Shown: positions 35,879-48,325 of the stretch, in pieces
Layout: each line of letters begins with the position of its first letter
Position numbering within the stretch: position 1 is the first letter of the stretch
Origin: Adineta steineri
Lineage: Eukaryota; Rotifera; Eurotatoria; Adinetida; Adinetidae
Reading direction: 5' to 3'
DNA length: 64,000 nt
NCBI GenBank assembly: GCA_905250115.1
Contig: CAJNOI010000095.1
Coordinates: forward strand, 230,912 to 294,911
Notes under the pieces: model-generated
What the model was told of the DNA's origin: nothing
Seen by the model: only the letters and a program-made list of their open reading frames with translations
The model's database searches: none
Made by a program: the position numbers and the translations under genes

Positions 35879-38591
35879 TTAACGATCAAGTTCTATCAGT
35901 TTTTTCAATAGTTCATTATATTTCTTGTAATTGTTGTATAACTTGATATTTTTTATAAATTTGTCCCCATTCCAAAGCACTGGTAGATCAAGCTTTTTAA
36001 TCGAAGAATAAACATGAGTTTGCTTCCGATATTGACTACAATTATATTCGTATAAAGTTGAATCTTGAAGAAACCTTTTGATATGTTGGCAGTCAATGCA
36101 TGAGCAAGGTAAGCGTACATTTTGAAAGACAGCATGTGCTTTGTCTATGTCCACTTGTAGAGCTTCGAGTTTTGACTGAATCGTAGTTCTACAAAAGTTG
36201 ATTAAAATAGGATACCAGAAAGCTTGACAAGGATAGATTTCTTTCAGAAATGGAAAGATTTCATTATTAATGATATATTTTATCATACTGTCAGCAGTTG
36301 TTTCATACTCAGAGTCAATGGATCGATAGCCATTGGTACAATCATGATCAATAAGTATTTGTATATTATACAGTATACTGCTCAATGACTGATTCGTATC
36401 TGAATCCATATCAACCATCCTTATCACTTTGAGAAACGAGCACAGACTTTTGATAGTAAACGTAGGCTTTCTACGATTGTAATACCACTGACTACGCTCA
36501 GATTTTCGTTGACTTTCACCTTGTTTTTGCTGGTTTGAAATAATTTGTTGTAAGACTTGAATGACAATTGTTGAGAAAATTTTGATCATCTGAGACAACA
36601 CATGCTGTAATGCTGCTGTTTCTTTTCCATTTAATTGATTTGCTTGATCACTCCTATATCAATAATCAAAACATCAGTAGTTTTTTTAAAAATAAAAATT
36701 CAAGAATTAAATCTTGAATATACAAATAAATTAAGTTCAAAAGAATAACAGTTTTCTTACCGTTTGGTTTTTATCAAAGATATAAATGTGGAAAGAAAAT
36801 AGGCAATGCGATCGATTTTCTCTTCCAAAAAGCTTTCTGATAAATACTTCTCTGATTGTATTTCTTCGCGGAAAAGACATACAATTTGATCAGCAATGAC
36901 AGTCCAACCGAAAAAATTACCAGCATCGAAAAGAACTTCTGCCATTCTTTCATACATTATATGCTGTGAATCAGAAAATACCGAGAAAAATGCTTTAACC
37001 AGTAAGGTTTGTTCAGCTAAATTTTTGACAGTATTAATTACTTTTTCATTCATTTGGTTTAAGACAGAAATAGCAACGAGACATTGAAGCAATGGAATAC
37101 GAAAATGATGCGTTATCTCAATTCCAGATTTTTTAATTCCATCAGTTATTAAATCCAGAGCTGCGGATGTTATATTGGTATTATCTTCCACAGGTTTACA
37201 ACTTTTTAGTTTCCGTAGAACTGTCCACAACGCATTGCTCATATTGTACACAAATTTGCCATTCTCTAGAGATGGACAAAAAATAAGATCGTGACGATTT
37301 GTATGAGGAAGAAGTAAAAGTGCGCTCAAATTGTACCAGTAGCAACTATATTCTGCTTCATTCCCTATGATAAAATATTTATATATATATAGCAAGATTA
37401 TTATCAGAAAATTAGATTATTAACATACCTGTCCAGGACCCCTCAGAAGATTTCAATTTGAGTTTATTCCAGATATTTTCATCCAGTAGATCGATGCTTG
37501 AGATAGGCGTTCTTTCTTGATTTTCTAAGCCTAAAATTTTACAGTAGTCCATAAAAACTTTGCTTAGATCACCAAATGGCTCATAGTATTTGATTATTAT
37601 ATTGGTATCTTCATTTCGTTCTAACATTACACAAAAGAGTAATAATTGATCGCTATGACTCTCACAAGCATATCGAATAATTTCTCCTGTCATTACATCT
37701 TTTCCTTTCAGCAGAGGGCCATTTTTCATACTTGCTTGTGTATATTCATGATCGAGTGGAATAATAAGTTTTCTTGAAACTTTATCATTATTATTGTTGT
37801 TGTTCGTTACCATTTCCAACCATGAAGCGAATATCTCACGAAGACGATTATTAAAAACTGTGTTACATCTCGATTCGACAACTTGCTGATTACTAGATTT
37901 TGGCAATAGAACAACATTGTAAGCAAGAACAAGACGATATCCATCAATCACTGGTAATAGTTCATGCTCGCAATCAGCATACAATACAGCATAATGAATA
38001 TTTTCTGAGTCGCCACAAAAATTAAACTTTTTTTCTCGTTTTTGATGCCGTACAACTAATTCTCCACCAGTATAAAAAGATGGTAGAATGATGAGTAAAG
38101 TAGCAAACATGCCATCCTTTTTCTCCGTGTCTCGATGTGTTTTGAAAAAACTACCTCGTTCATAAAGCAATACTTTGTATAATTCAATTTCAATTTCGTC
38201 CTCAGTTGTCAGTAATCCAAGATCATTGATAACTTTTACTTTCAAGTCGACTATCGTTTGAGAAGGCCATAGTGAAACATCGGATTGCAAGGCATGCGGT
38301 TCAAGTTGCCATGTATGTCGAACCTAAAATTTACATAGCACTTACAACGAAAACTCTTTCGTTTAAACTCACTCTGGTGTCGTACAAAGTTTTATCGCGA
38401 AGCCCAAATGGTGCTAATTGACAATTGTTAATTATATTCTTGGCCTGTTGTTCATCTAATGGAAAATTAAGTGGCCCTATATTGTTAATTACAATATTGG
38501 GTGGAACAATATCAAGTTTTCCACCGCCACAATAATCACCACTGGAACGTACTTCACCTAAGACTGTTTGTATTTGATTCTTGATATCCAT
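35879..38591 (-). CDS. 2-oxoglutarate/Fe(II)-dependent oxygenase (prolyl-4-hydroxylase-like)
   Basis: Four exons (38591-38373, 38323-37429, 37364-36761, 36653-35879) give 830 residues in phase. The N-terminal third is a 2OG-Fe(II) dioxygenase fold: iron ligands His136 and Asp138 in FKTHRDTEK, the distal His193 in DCEHEL, and Arg203 in GYRLVLAYN, which would bind 2-oxoglutarate. GGELVV is the usual strand turn. Such enzymes hydroxylate proteins or small molecules. The remaining ~550 residues are alpha-helical and lack a recognised domain; a CSCIDC cluster near residue 770 could bind metal. There is no signal peptide, so a cytosolic or nuclear site is likely. Substrate unknown. Large proteins of this plan recur in bdelloid genomes as far as I recall, which is knowledge rather than something seen here. 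Confidence 0.85.
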
Positions 38592-39426
38592 TGATCGTTA
38601 AATCAGCTGTAAACTACTGTATTTAAAATCGCTCAAGCTATTTCTTGTTATCTTTCACTGTCTAAATATTCAACAATATTGCATTAAAATGCGATGCAAA
38701 AGTCTTGAAAAATATTTTAGGCCTATTAAGCCATATTATCGACCTTTAAACGAATCAAATTTCTTTTTGAAGGAAAAAGAAAAGTATGAACTACAACTTT
38801 TTTACCGGGCATGTTTTTCAAAAACGAATCTGTAAAGGAGGAAAGGTCAAAAATTAAACATCACTAAAAGTCTTCTTGCAACTTCACGATCGAGAAACAT
38901 CGTTCTATATTTTCTATTAATTTTTTTATCTTAGAAGAGAAATAGAATCATATACTAAATCGTCGTTGATGATATGTACGAATATATAATATCAATCACT
39001 TTAACACACCATTAAGATAGTTTCTTACTATTTATTACGTAGTTGAGATCTTCTTATCAGATATAATTAAAAGAGTATTACTAATTTAGTTTTGTTTTAT
39101 CCAATAGACTAAATACAATTTTCTCATCGAAGGTGTGGAGTCTGAGCAATATGAGCTTGAAAAGTAATTTCGACATATTACTTTGTTATAATGAAGTATA
39201 TTACTAGTATACAATTTAATCAATCAGTTCTAGATCACTTACCTTATGGTTACACTTCAGTCAGGTTTTTATTCTTTTATATCAAATAGTTTTTTACCGT
39301 ACGCACACAGCTCTTTATATTAAAGGGAGAATGAAGAACTGGGAAAAAACCCAAAGAATGAGTAGACAACATGAACCAATGAATAAATTGATTTATAATA
39401 GATGCCACTAAACGACAGTGTGTTTA

Positions 39427-39544
39427 TGAGGGTGTGGGTGGGTATGTGCGTAGGTGTGCGTATGGATGGGCTGTCAGTATTGATGTGAGTCTCAATCATA
39501 TATATGATTTCATCCTTATCCACATCCACACTCACATACTTGAA
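39427..39544. repeat. Telomere-like foldback element (long)
   Basis: The G-arm begins GAGGGTGTGGGTGGGTATGT and continues GTAGGTGTGCG. The C-arm TTATCCACATCCACACTCAC ends CTTGAA. This is the longest G-arm seen. Confidence 0.65.
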
Positions 39545-39908
39545 ATGCATTTTGACGATGAGAATTCTACATCATCAAAACTATTCAGAGCAAGAGTGTT
39601 GATGTACTGATTTGTTATAAACAAAAACAAATGAAGGCTCATAGTTCTTTTAAACGATTGGATAACTAGTATCAAACAAATAAGCATAATACATAATGTT
39701 GGTTTTATTATATTATTGCTATCATCAAATGTATATTTGCATTTCGCTTGACTGATAAGAAAATACTTTCTTGAATATATCATAAAATTTTCTTGTAGAC
39801 GATTGTAAGAGAAGTCAATAAATCATATAACTGGTTACAAATATTGACTGATACAAAGTATGCAAACTTCACTACAGAATTTAAGAAATCCAAGAGAATT
39901 TAATAGTA

Positions 39909-39980
39909 GATGGGGCTGAGTGTGTATGTGCTAAATTTAAAGTCGGATACTCGTCATCTACAGCCACACCCAGCCTCAAA
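39909..39980. repeat. Telomere-like foldback element
   Basis: The G-arm GATGGGGCTGAGTGTGTATG pairs with the C-arm CAGCCACACCCAGCCTCAAA. Confidence 0.6.
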
Positions 39981-40375
39981 ATGACTATCATATTATAGAT
40001 CATCACAACAGAATTGTAACAGGTATACAAGAATCCATCTTATATTGTAATTAACTAATTCCACAACTTAAAACAGCATTTTAATAGATTCAGTTGAGGT
40101 TCAAACGAATATAGATGACAAGCGTCATTTGTAGTTATATTTTACACAAACGAAGTTTTTTGACGAAATTTTATTGTTTTAATAATAGTTGAATAAGAAT
40201 GAAATAGCACAAAAAAAATAGAGCTTCGTTCTCTCTGTCATTTTATAAAAGAAGAAAATTTTCTCAAGCCTTCTCTGCGAAAATAAAGTACCTCAGTCGC
40301 TAATCTGGGTACTCCTAAGCATATGAAATTCATTTTCTTGATTAAAATATATAGAGTTTTAGTGTAGCATAAAGT

Positions 40376-42313
40376 TTATTTTCCGATCTTTGCAAATTTT
40401 TGTCGGAGTAAAAACGGCATTATACAAACAGGTACATCTGGTTGGCATGGCCATGTGCTTCCTTCAATCATTGTTTCAACTTCTGTTGCGACTTGGTTTA
40501 TCGTTTCTACTGCGATCTGTGTTGTATTTTGTATTATATTATTAATCTCTTCAATTTTGATTTCGCCCGTATGTGTCAAAATATCAGTGATAACATTATT
40601 TACGGATTGTTCTGCGAACTAAAAAAGAACGAATTGCTAAATATTTGAGAAAAGAAAAGTTTTCATTACTTGAGTACTTCCTGTCACAGTTACATCAATA
40701 ATACAAGCCCTTCGTACAGCCTCAATGTATCCTGGTGTTGTTTCGACGACCAGATCATCTCGTAACGCTTGTTGTGTTGCTTGTTTCATGAAAGTATCAC
40801 AAACACTATCAGCCATGGCACTTATTACAATTTCTTTGTCAGTTGTAGAATCTGTTATTATCATCTGAGGTGCTTCTCGTTTGCCCGTGCATCCTTTAAC
40901 ACACATGCCTGTCGTCCCAACTTCATTGATATGTTTTAATGTAGCAAACAAAGTGAATGTATAATGACCACCTCCCCAGGACTAAAGAGATATACAGAAA
41001 AAAGAATTATGAAAGACAGCATTTTTATTTTATCACTTACACTGTACTTTATCCAAGCACTAAATGGTGCCTTTTTATATGCAACATTTAAGTCGGATCC
41101 TGTTTTTGAAATTGTTACATCTATGTCACCAATCAGTTTAATAAAACAAAAGTAACTAAAGATTAAGATCATATTTACCTGGTCCACAAGAACGAGGAGT
41201 TCCTGTGACATCACTTGGCGTCAAAGTGCAGAGTGGAATGTTATTCGAATCATAAAGTGTCATGTCAAACTAGGAAAGTTTTTATATAAAATGCAGCTAG
41301 AAATCACAAGTATCTACTTAACCATATTCTTACTTACACTAGTGACAATATCTCCGTTTGATGAGCCAGAATTGACAACATTAATTAAAACATACGAACT
41401 TCGGTAAAGTACAGAAGCACCAGTAATTTGACACCATGTGCTTGTAACTGTGCTACCGGTGGCTTTTGGAAACTGAATCAGTTGTGGATCACCCCAGTAG
41501 TCGCATTTATAGAGTAGTTCTATACGTTCTTGAGTACTACAATGAAAACATGTCAACAACACTAATAACTGCGTGACAGACGTTCTTTTAAAAAGAGACA
41601 TACCCTGCAGTTATACATAAATTGTCCATTGCAAAGTGCAAACCATTTCCACCAAGGTTCGCATCGATACCCCCATATGTTCTGAATATAATTTTGTCAA
41701 TACTATTCCAATCTAAGATAATAGTGGTCGCCAGTTTTGTTTGAAGTGTAATTGTTTTGCTGTGAACACTCACTCCCGATCGTTCACCAATGATTAACAA
41801 CTCCAAATGATTGTTCCAGGCTGCAGCAGCCACAAAAGACTTGATATTAAATGTATGAAGCGAACTTAAGGCCCCGGCGCCAATAGACATGGGATTTCCA
41901 TTACCGTTGTAACCTACGTATTGCCCACTACTGAGTGCAGTAAAATATCCATTACCTGGATACTTTGAACTCATAAGATAACCTCCGTTTGACCATTCAA
42001 GTCCATAATATAAGAATGGTATGGGTTCCTGGTCATCACTAAATTCGTCAAAGCCAATGAATGTATATCCGTCTGGACAACCTATTCGAAATAAAGGAAA
42101 CGGCTAGTAGATATATGTTCTTTAAATAGTAATGACTTTTATATGATAAATTCCGACAGTTCGTTTCAGAAGCCGATAGTACTTACTAGAACACAGCACA
42201 GATGGAAATCTATTATTAGAGAACAGTATATAAAAAAGATAAATAACAGCTACAACTTACGCAAGTGTCGACAGCAATGCAACCAAAGTTAGCACTAATG
42301 TTTGGACAACCAT
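40376..42313 (-). CDS. Secreted protein with a jelly-roll-like domain, 492 residues, function unknown
   Basis: Eight exons (42313-42261, 42209-42187, 42081-41604, 41536-41338, 41269-41179, 41120-41041, 40981-40670, 40618-40376) join in phase. A signal peptide opens the protein (VVQTLVLTLVALLSTLA). The next ~165 residues have the pattern CPDGYTFIGFDEF, GLEWSNGGY, FVAAAAWNNHLELLIIG, DWNSIDKIIF and GLHFAMDNLCI. In my memory this resembles secreted fungal and bacterial proteins with an FDD...GL.W.N...AMDNL layout, probably a beta-sandwich. The middle (CDYWGDPQLIQF, CGPDVTISKTG, SWGGGHYTFT) has a loose von Willebrand D look. Paired cysteines suit an extracellular protein. Horizontal origin of the first domain is possible but untested. 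No function is assigned. Confidence 0.72.
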
Positions 42314-42581
42314 ATAATTTACGATAAAGTAAAAGAGTTGTTATTTTCGAACAAGAATACCTTACTCACGAAATACTCGCCTATATATACATAAATTACT
42401 TCCTCTCTAATGACGTCTTTTACTGCTTCGAGCACTGATAATCATACATGTTTTCGTCGGGGGATATTTTTTATGAGTTACCTCTTGTATCGAGTTATAT
42501 AACTATAAAAATATTTCACGTATCAAAAAAAGCTGGTAGCGCAATTTCTTTGAGATTAAAAATGAGAAACACGATGCAACT

Positions 42582-42630
42582 GATGGGTGTGGGTGTAAGA
42601 TGGATATAATATTCACACCCACACCCGCAT
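42582..42630. repeat. Telomere-like foldback element (best stem)
   Basis: GATGGGTGTGGGTGT is followed by a ~19-base spacer and TTCACACCCACACCCGCAT. The arms pair almost perfectly, making this the cleanest member. Confidence 0.7.
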
Positions 42631-44952
42631 GAAGAAGAATACATTTTTTTATTAACAATGTTTAACTGCATAGCACTTGAATGCATTAATTCTACTTCCC
42701 TTTCTTTGCAATAACATTCCTTGTGTATTGTGGACTTTGAATGTCTTTTTTTGAATATTTGCACATTCTTTCATAATAAAATGCGTAGTTGGAAAAAGAA
42801 AAAATACGTGACGAATGTTGTCAGTTTATGAAGCAAACCACTCCAATTATTTCGCGAGAAGAATATTCAGTTGCACATACACAATACGATCCGAAGTTTA
42901 CAAACTATCAGAAAGTGTGGATGTGCATCAGGGTTGCCAAATCCAAATTTCAGAAATCAGAGTCTTTTCTTTAAAAAACAGGAGTTAATCAGAAGACTTT
43001 TCTTACAAAATCAGGAGAAAAATTAGGAAACTTTCTCTCGAAACCAGAACTAAAATACGAGTATCACGCACTTTATCTGCGAAAAAGCAAAGCTTTTCGC
43101 CCTCAAACATTTTTAATTTTGATTTTTAATAAACCAACAATGAAAAGCTATCTCCTCGTGAATGAACCCACGAAAAACAGAAAGATAATTACACATAGTT
43201 CATTTTATTGGTTTTTTGAAAGCTGTTTATTGAAAAATATAAACGAAACAAATACAAATGAGTTTTAGGGAAATGCTAAATAACTGAAACACAACAGAGT
43301 AATTCGTTTCCAACGTCTTTTTTGATACTTTTATTTCACAATTGTATTTTTCTTCTGAGTGAATTGGTTTTAACAATTCTTTACTATTTCAGAGATTTTT
43401 TTATTTTGCTTTTGAACTCGACATCCATCAGGATCTTTTTTCATTCTATTTTTATTATCATATCATCAAAATTTTTGTGTGATTGAAACTTGACTCATAA
43501 TCAGTTTTTTAAACTCATTATTTATTGAACTATATCAGTGTTGAAACCGAATCGGCTATAAAAATATCAATTAGTCCGTATAGATGAGAATTTTATAGGT
43601 TGAAATTTTTCAAAGCCTTCTTTGTTGATCCTGTTTCTAGTCATAAAAATATAAGGTACCGCATATATTTCTACTAGAGATGGCAAAAAAAGAAGAAAAC
43701 ACAGGTTATTTAATTATTTGTTGTGAGGTTCACTTTAGAAAGATGATTTTGTTGGATGTTTCATACACACTCTCCGAAACGACATCCCCGCACAAAAGTC
43801 TTTCCCCTGTTCGTGCTTTGCTATCACACCTTGTGTAAAAATTATTCCCAAGTTGAGATATGACTTGAGAGTTTTATTGTATTATGATCTGCATACCATA
43901 CTGAAATAAAATTTCAAAGTCACGTCTCTACTCGGCAATAAACTTTATACAACGTATGATAGCATAGAAATAAAGAGAGAAAAAAGACTTTTGTCTACGG
44001 ATGTATTTCATATTTGGGTTATTTTGTCTATAAAAATTGTTTTTCAAACGAATTCGAGATTTTGTCGTTGTTTTTTTTCTGTCTATTTTACCCGCATTGT
44101 TTCAGTACATCGTGTGATTAGTGTACCGATAAGACTGGTTTATCATTTCACAACCGACTCTTCATACTGATCCATATCATGCCGCAAAAAGAATATTTTA
44201 GTAACAAAAACTGAAGACGATTAAAATACTCGAAAGAGGTCGAGATATTTCATTTGAAAAAAATATAGAAGTATCGCATAAATATACGGTATGAAATCGA
44301 GCTTTGGGGAACCAGAACTTGTAATTTTTCGAAACTAAAGTCTTATTATGCGACCAGACTTTTCGTGCTTAGGTCTGATCTTCTGAAATTCCAAAAAAAG
44401 TGAATATGATGCTGGTTTCGCACCACCTGGATTGCTACTACATATATCTAGCTATAATATTCCTCTTTTTTCTCATTTTGTATGGATTGAACGATGTTAG
44501 AATTGATGTAACCTCCTCCACCACATTAGAAACTCCCATGGGCTTTTAATATGTCTACCACCTGAAGCTTCGGGAGGAAGCTCCTATGATGTCCCAAAAC
44601 ATTTTCATAGGCTGTGACTACAAAAACGATTGAAAGATTTTCAAGGTTTTTCCAGCTTTTTTTAGAAGATTTTCAGCGGTATTTTCAGATTTTAGCACAG
44701 CCAGATTGGAATTAGTGAAGTTTTCACCTTAAAATCGAAAGATTTTAGCAGTTTTGACACAAAAATGCGGAAAAAAAAATTAAAAAATGTGAAAATGTTT
44801 TTGAAAAAATCAGAGGGCTTCTAATACGTCAAACCCATTGTTCATCTCATGGGGAGCTCCTATCATGGGAAGGGGTTTAAGAAAAGCATTAAAAACCAAG
44901 AGAAATCAGGAGTCTCCTGGTCAAATCAAAAGGTTTGGCAAGCCTGAACAGG

Positions 44953-45066
44953 ACGTAGTGGAAGTTATCAATAGTTTCAAGTATTTCCTGCTGATATTTA
45001 CTTCTGGACTTGTGGTTGTAACTGATATATCAATCTCGCATCCTCATCTATACTTGGTTTACAGAA
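44953..45066 (+). repeat. Dispersed repeat, copy R2
   Basis: Counterpart of R1 (35585-35700), with ACGTAGTGGAAGTTATCA, TTTCCTGCTGATATTTACTT and CAATCTCGCATCCTCATC. It lies 190 bases upstream of the acid phosphatase start. Confidence 0.65.
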
Positions 45067-45253
45067 AAAATCTCGACCCATATATGAAATATATTGTGTT
45101 CTTTTTAGCTGCAGAAAAGATTTGCCATATAGAAAGTGTCCTTCATTCTACAATGATATGCTATCAGTTTTCTTTTACTTATCAGTCTCTCGCTGTTATA
45201 TTTAAACGCAGGTAAAGTATCACAAGTTACAGAGCAACTTTTGTTTTGATAAA

Positions 45254-47105
45254 ATGAGGTGGATCATTATTCTTCTGTCCTCGTTTATAGCTTTCGCTGC
45301 GGCAGGTAAACATTTCAATGGCAACGGTCCTTTTCGGAAGTCTCATAGAATAGATGACCATCCTGAAGATGCTTGTAGACATCCCCCACACGTATCGTCT
45401 TCTATAAGTGAAACCGTAGCAACTTTAAATGTATCAACTACGATCTATTCCACCAACGAACAGATTACAATTACTTGGACATCCGTATCAACTGTATGTC
45501 AAGATGATTTTATTGCAATTTATTTTGCAGAGATTCCTCTTACTGCCGGTAAATATGACTCTTTTTTTTAAATGATTTATTCACATGTACAGTTCTATTC
45601 TTGTTTTTCTAGCTTGTGATTATTACGATTATGAAGTTGTTAATAAAACGCAAGGCAGTATGTCATGGCAAATGATTAATCTTCGTCGTCCATTAGAATT
45701 TCGTTATTATTCACGAGATCTAACTTGTTTAGGTAATTACACTTTTCTTGCTAAATCTCCTGTTATTCAACCACGCAATTATAATGAGCCAACACATATT
45801 CATTTAGCTTATAGTGATCGAATAGATCAAATGTTTGTTTCCTATTTAACTAATTCATCACAATATATTCCTCAATGTCAATATGGATTAAGTCCATCAT
45901 TATTAAACTTTCGTCAAAATGGAACAACAACAACTTATACAGCATCAGATATGTGTGAGGGAAAGGCGAATACATGGGGTTCACGAGCATTTATCGATCC
46001 GGGATACATGCATACTATTTTATTAGAAAATCTTCATCCATCAACAACATATTATTATCGTGTAGGAACTGATGAACATGGCTGGTCACCTATCAATTCA
46101 TTTACAAATCGTCCGGCAGATAAAAATGAAGCAGTTTATATGATTGCATATGGTGATATGGGTTTGGCTCCACTTGCACCAGGTTCACAATCTACGACAG
46201 ATCGGGTCACAGCTCGAGTACAATCAACAAATGTCACTTGTGTGTTACATCTTGGTGATCTTAGTTATGCTATGGGTATTGCTGTTCAATGGGATGGATT
46301 TATGAATCAAATTCAGCCAATAGCAGCTCATGTACCTTATATGGCTGCAATAGGTAATCATGAATATGATCATGTATTAGGTGGTGAAAAAGATCCAAGT
46401 GGTGCATCTGGTCCAGGAGGATTTCGACCAGCATGGTGAGTGTCTATTTCGATAAAGGGTTAGATATTTTCTTTAAAACGTCTTGTTTTATTTAGGGGTG
46501 ATTATCTTTATGATTCACGTGGTGAATGTGCAATTCCAATGGTTCATCGTTTTCATTCTCCATCAAATGGAAATAGTCTCTTTTGGTATAGTTTTGATGT
46601 TGGACCAATTCATATAATTCATTTTTCAACAGAACATGATTTTCGTCGATCATCAATTCAATATGCATGGCTCGAACAAGATCTTCGTTCAGTAAATCGT
46701 TCTCGTACTCCATGGCTTATTGTTGGTTCACATCGACCAATGTATGCATCAATAAGAGATGATCCTCATGATTTTGATTTTATTGCATTAATGTTACAAT
46801 TTCATTTGGAACCATTATTTTATAGATATCATGTTGATGTTAATCTCTTTGCACATCGACATTCATATGATCGAACATGCCCAATGTATCAACGAAAATG
46901 TGTATCAGATGGTATAACACATGTATTAATCGGAATGGCTGGACAAGATATAGACACTGGTGAATATACAGGTGCTGAATGGAGTATGTATCATGATGAA
47001 GTATATGGATATTGTCAATTATGGGCTAATCAAACATATTTACATTTTACATATCGTCACAATATTGATGATAATATTGCTGATCAATTTGTACTTCAGA
47101 AATAA
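45254..47105 (+). CDS. Purple acid phosphatase (metallophosphoesterase, ACP7-like)
   Basis: Three exons (45254-45548, 45613-46435, 46496-47105) give 575 residues, the usual length for the large PAP class. A signal peptide (MRWIIILLSSFIAFAAAG) directs it to the secretory path. A fibronectin-III-like domain precedes the catalytic domain. The metal ligands of the di-nuclear centre all appear: Asp280 in GDMG, Asp314 and Tyr317 in GDLSYA, Asn347 in GNHE, then His in VGSHRPMY and the two His of AHRHSYDR. It would hydrolyse phosphate monoesters at acid pH, in lysosomes or outside the cell. Conserved EPTHIHLAYSD marks the linker. It converges with the glycosyltransferase-like gene 131 bases downstream. 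Nothing suggests loss of function. Confidence 0.94.
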
Positions 47106-47236
47106 CATTCCGATAGACTATGCATTACAATTCTACTTCATTTTTGCTAAAACAAGACTGCACCAATAATAAAAAAAATTCTCTTTCATCATTACTAAAA
47201 ATTCACTCTTATACATAGTTCATTTACGTATATTTC

Positions 47237-48325
47237 CTATGAAAGATTATTTTCCATAATATAAAATATCATTTCACTATTTAAATAGATATTCTCCAAT
47301 GTCTCATGTAATCCAACATGTTCACAAATTGGTTGTTGATTAAAATTAAGATATGTTCGATAGCGTTTACCTTTCAAACTTTGACGTCGATAAATAGTTT
47401 GACCAGAAAAACATGATTGTACTTTTATAAGATGATTGTTACATAAATAATAACGAAAAATTGAAGACCAAAGATTGTTCGAATTAACAGTCCACTTTTG
47501 ATCAAATTCATCTTTATGAGCATAGGGATCAAAATAGGTTTTGTACGAAATTAAACCAGCTAAGAATTCATTATGACGAATACCATTAGAACAAATTGCA
47601 TCAATAGTAGGATCTGTACTCAAATAGAAACCGGTAGAAAGAAATCCATCAATATATGTATAACCCCATAGATCAAAATCTTGAATAAGAATATATTCAT
47701 AGTTTGCAAATTGTATATTATTTTCCAGATATATCATATAAAGATTTCTCAGCTGTACCATTTTTTCAATACGTAATAGATTTGCACCAGCCTTAGGTTG
47801 TGTAGGAGCTAGTGATAGATTGCATGAGGAAGGATCATTGATTCGATTTCCACATCCGATGACATGAATTCGACCTGCGACTTCTTTATCTTCAGCCCAA
47901 TGAATTAATTTCTGTCGAGTTTTATCCGTTGAATCATTCTCAACAATAACAACAGCGTAATCATCGAAAAGTTTCGTTATAGATTCAATTTGCTGTCGAA
48001 GGCGATCAATTTGATTTTCACGATCACGAATCATTCCACAAATAATTACTCGACTACGAGCAAAATGAGAACGACCATATTCAAGTTGAGTTCGATTATG
48101 ATATGCACATTGAAGATATTTTGGAAGATGGAGATTATCGGATGTAAACAATCTTGGATTAGTCAAACTAACATGAGGCATAACAAAAAACATCAATATA
48201 TAGATGGTTACTACCAAACAAATGAAGATTATTATTCGTCGAAAACGATAATAATGTCGGTAAGATTCAAAATTAATCTCCGTTAGCACCGGTAAATATA
48301 CATTGCCTAGTAATATTCTGAACAT
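47237..48325 (-). CDS. Type II membrane glycosyltransferase-like protein
   Basis: A single exon of 362 residues. A short basic cytosolic tail, one membrane anchor (about 29-50) and a luminal domain give the classic Golgi glycosyltransferase layout. The domain has VIICGMIRDRE, AVVIVENDSTDKT (129-136) and IQDFDLWGY (215-221), an acidic motif able to hold a sugar-nucleotide metal, then CEHVGLHE near the C-terminus. The ENDSTDxT and acidic-motif pattern recalls the GT69 (CAP59/CMT1) mannosyltransferase group described in fungi; this is a memory-based guess, and donor and acceptor are unknown. No introns, unlike its neighbours, which can point to retroposition or transfer. Confidence 0.65.
   Translation of the reverse strand: MFRILLGNVYLPVLTEINFESYRHYYRFRRIIIFICLVVTIYILMFFVMPHVSLTNPRLFTSDNLHLPKYLQCAYHNRTQLEYGRSHFARSRVIICGMIRDRENQIDRLRQQIESITKLFDDYAVVIVENDSTDKTRQKLIHWAEDKEVAGRIHVIGCGNRINDPSSCNLSLAPTQPKAGANLLRIEKMVQLRNLYMIYLENNIQFANYEYILIQDFDLWGYTYIDGFLSTGFYLSTDPTIDAICSNGIRHNEFLAGLISYKTYFDPYAHKDEFDQKWTVNSNNLWSSIFRYYLCNNHLIKVQSCFSGQTIYRRQSLKGKRYRTYLNFNQQPICEHVGLHETLENIYLNSEMIFYIMENNLS

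Larger units (their letters stand above)
38592..40375. other. Intergenic region
   Basis: No supported gene. It contains two well-formed telomere-like foldbacks (39427-39544, 39909-39980) and a weak G-arm near 39131. Confidence 0.45.
42314..45253. other. Intergenic region with decayed repeats
   Basis: No supported gene. Contents are a telomere-like foldback (42582-42630), short self-similar tracts around 42950-43050, a pair of diverged direct repeats (44540-44612 and 44815-44885, sharing GGGCTTYTAATAYGTC) and dispersed repeat copy R2. Confidence 0.45.

Noticed and set aside
44838..45215. 125-residue open frame before the acid phosphatase
   Set aside because: It is made of dispersed repeat R2 and a diverged direct repeat; the matching region at 35585 has no such frame.
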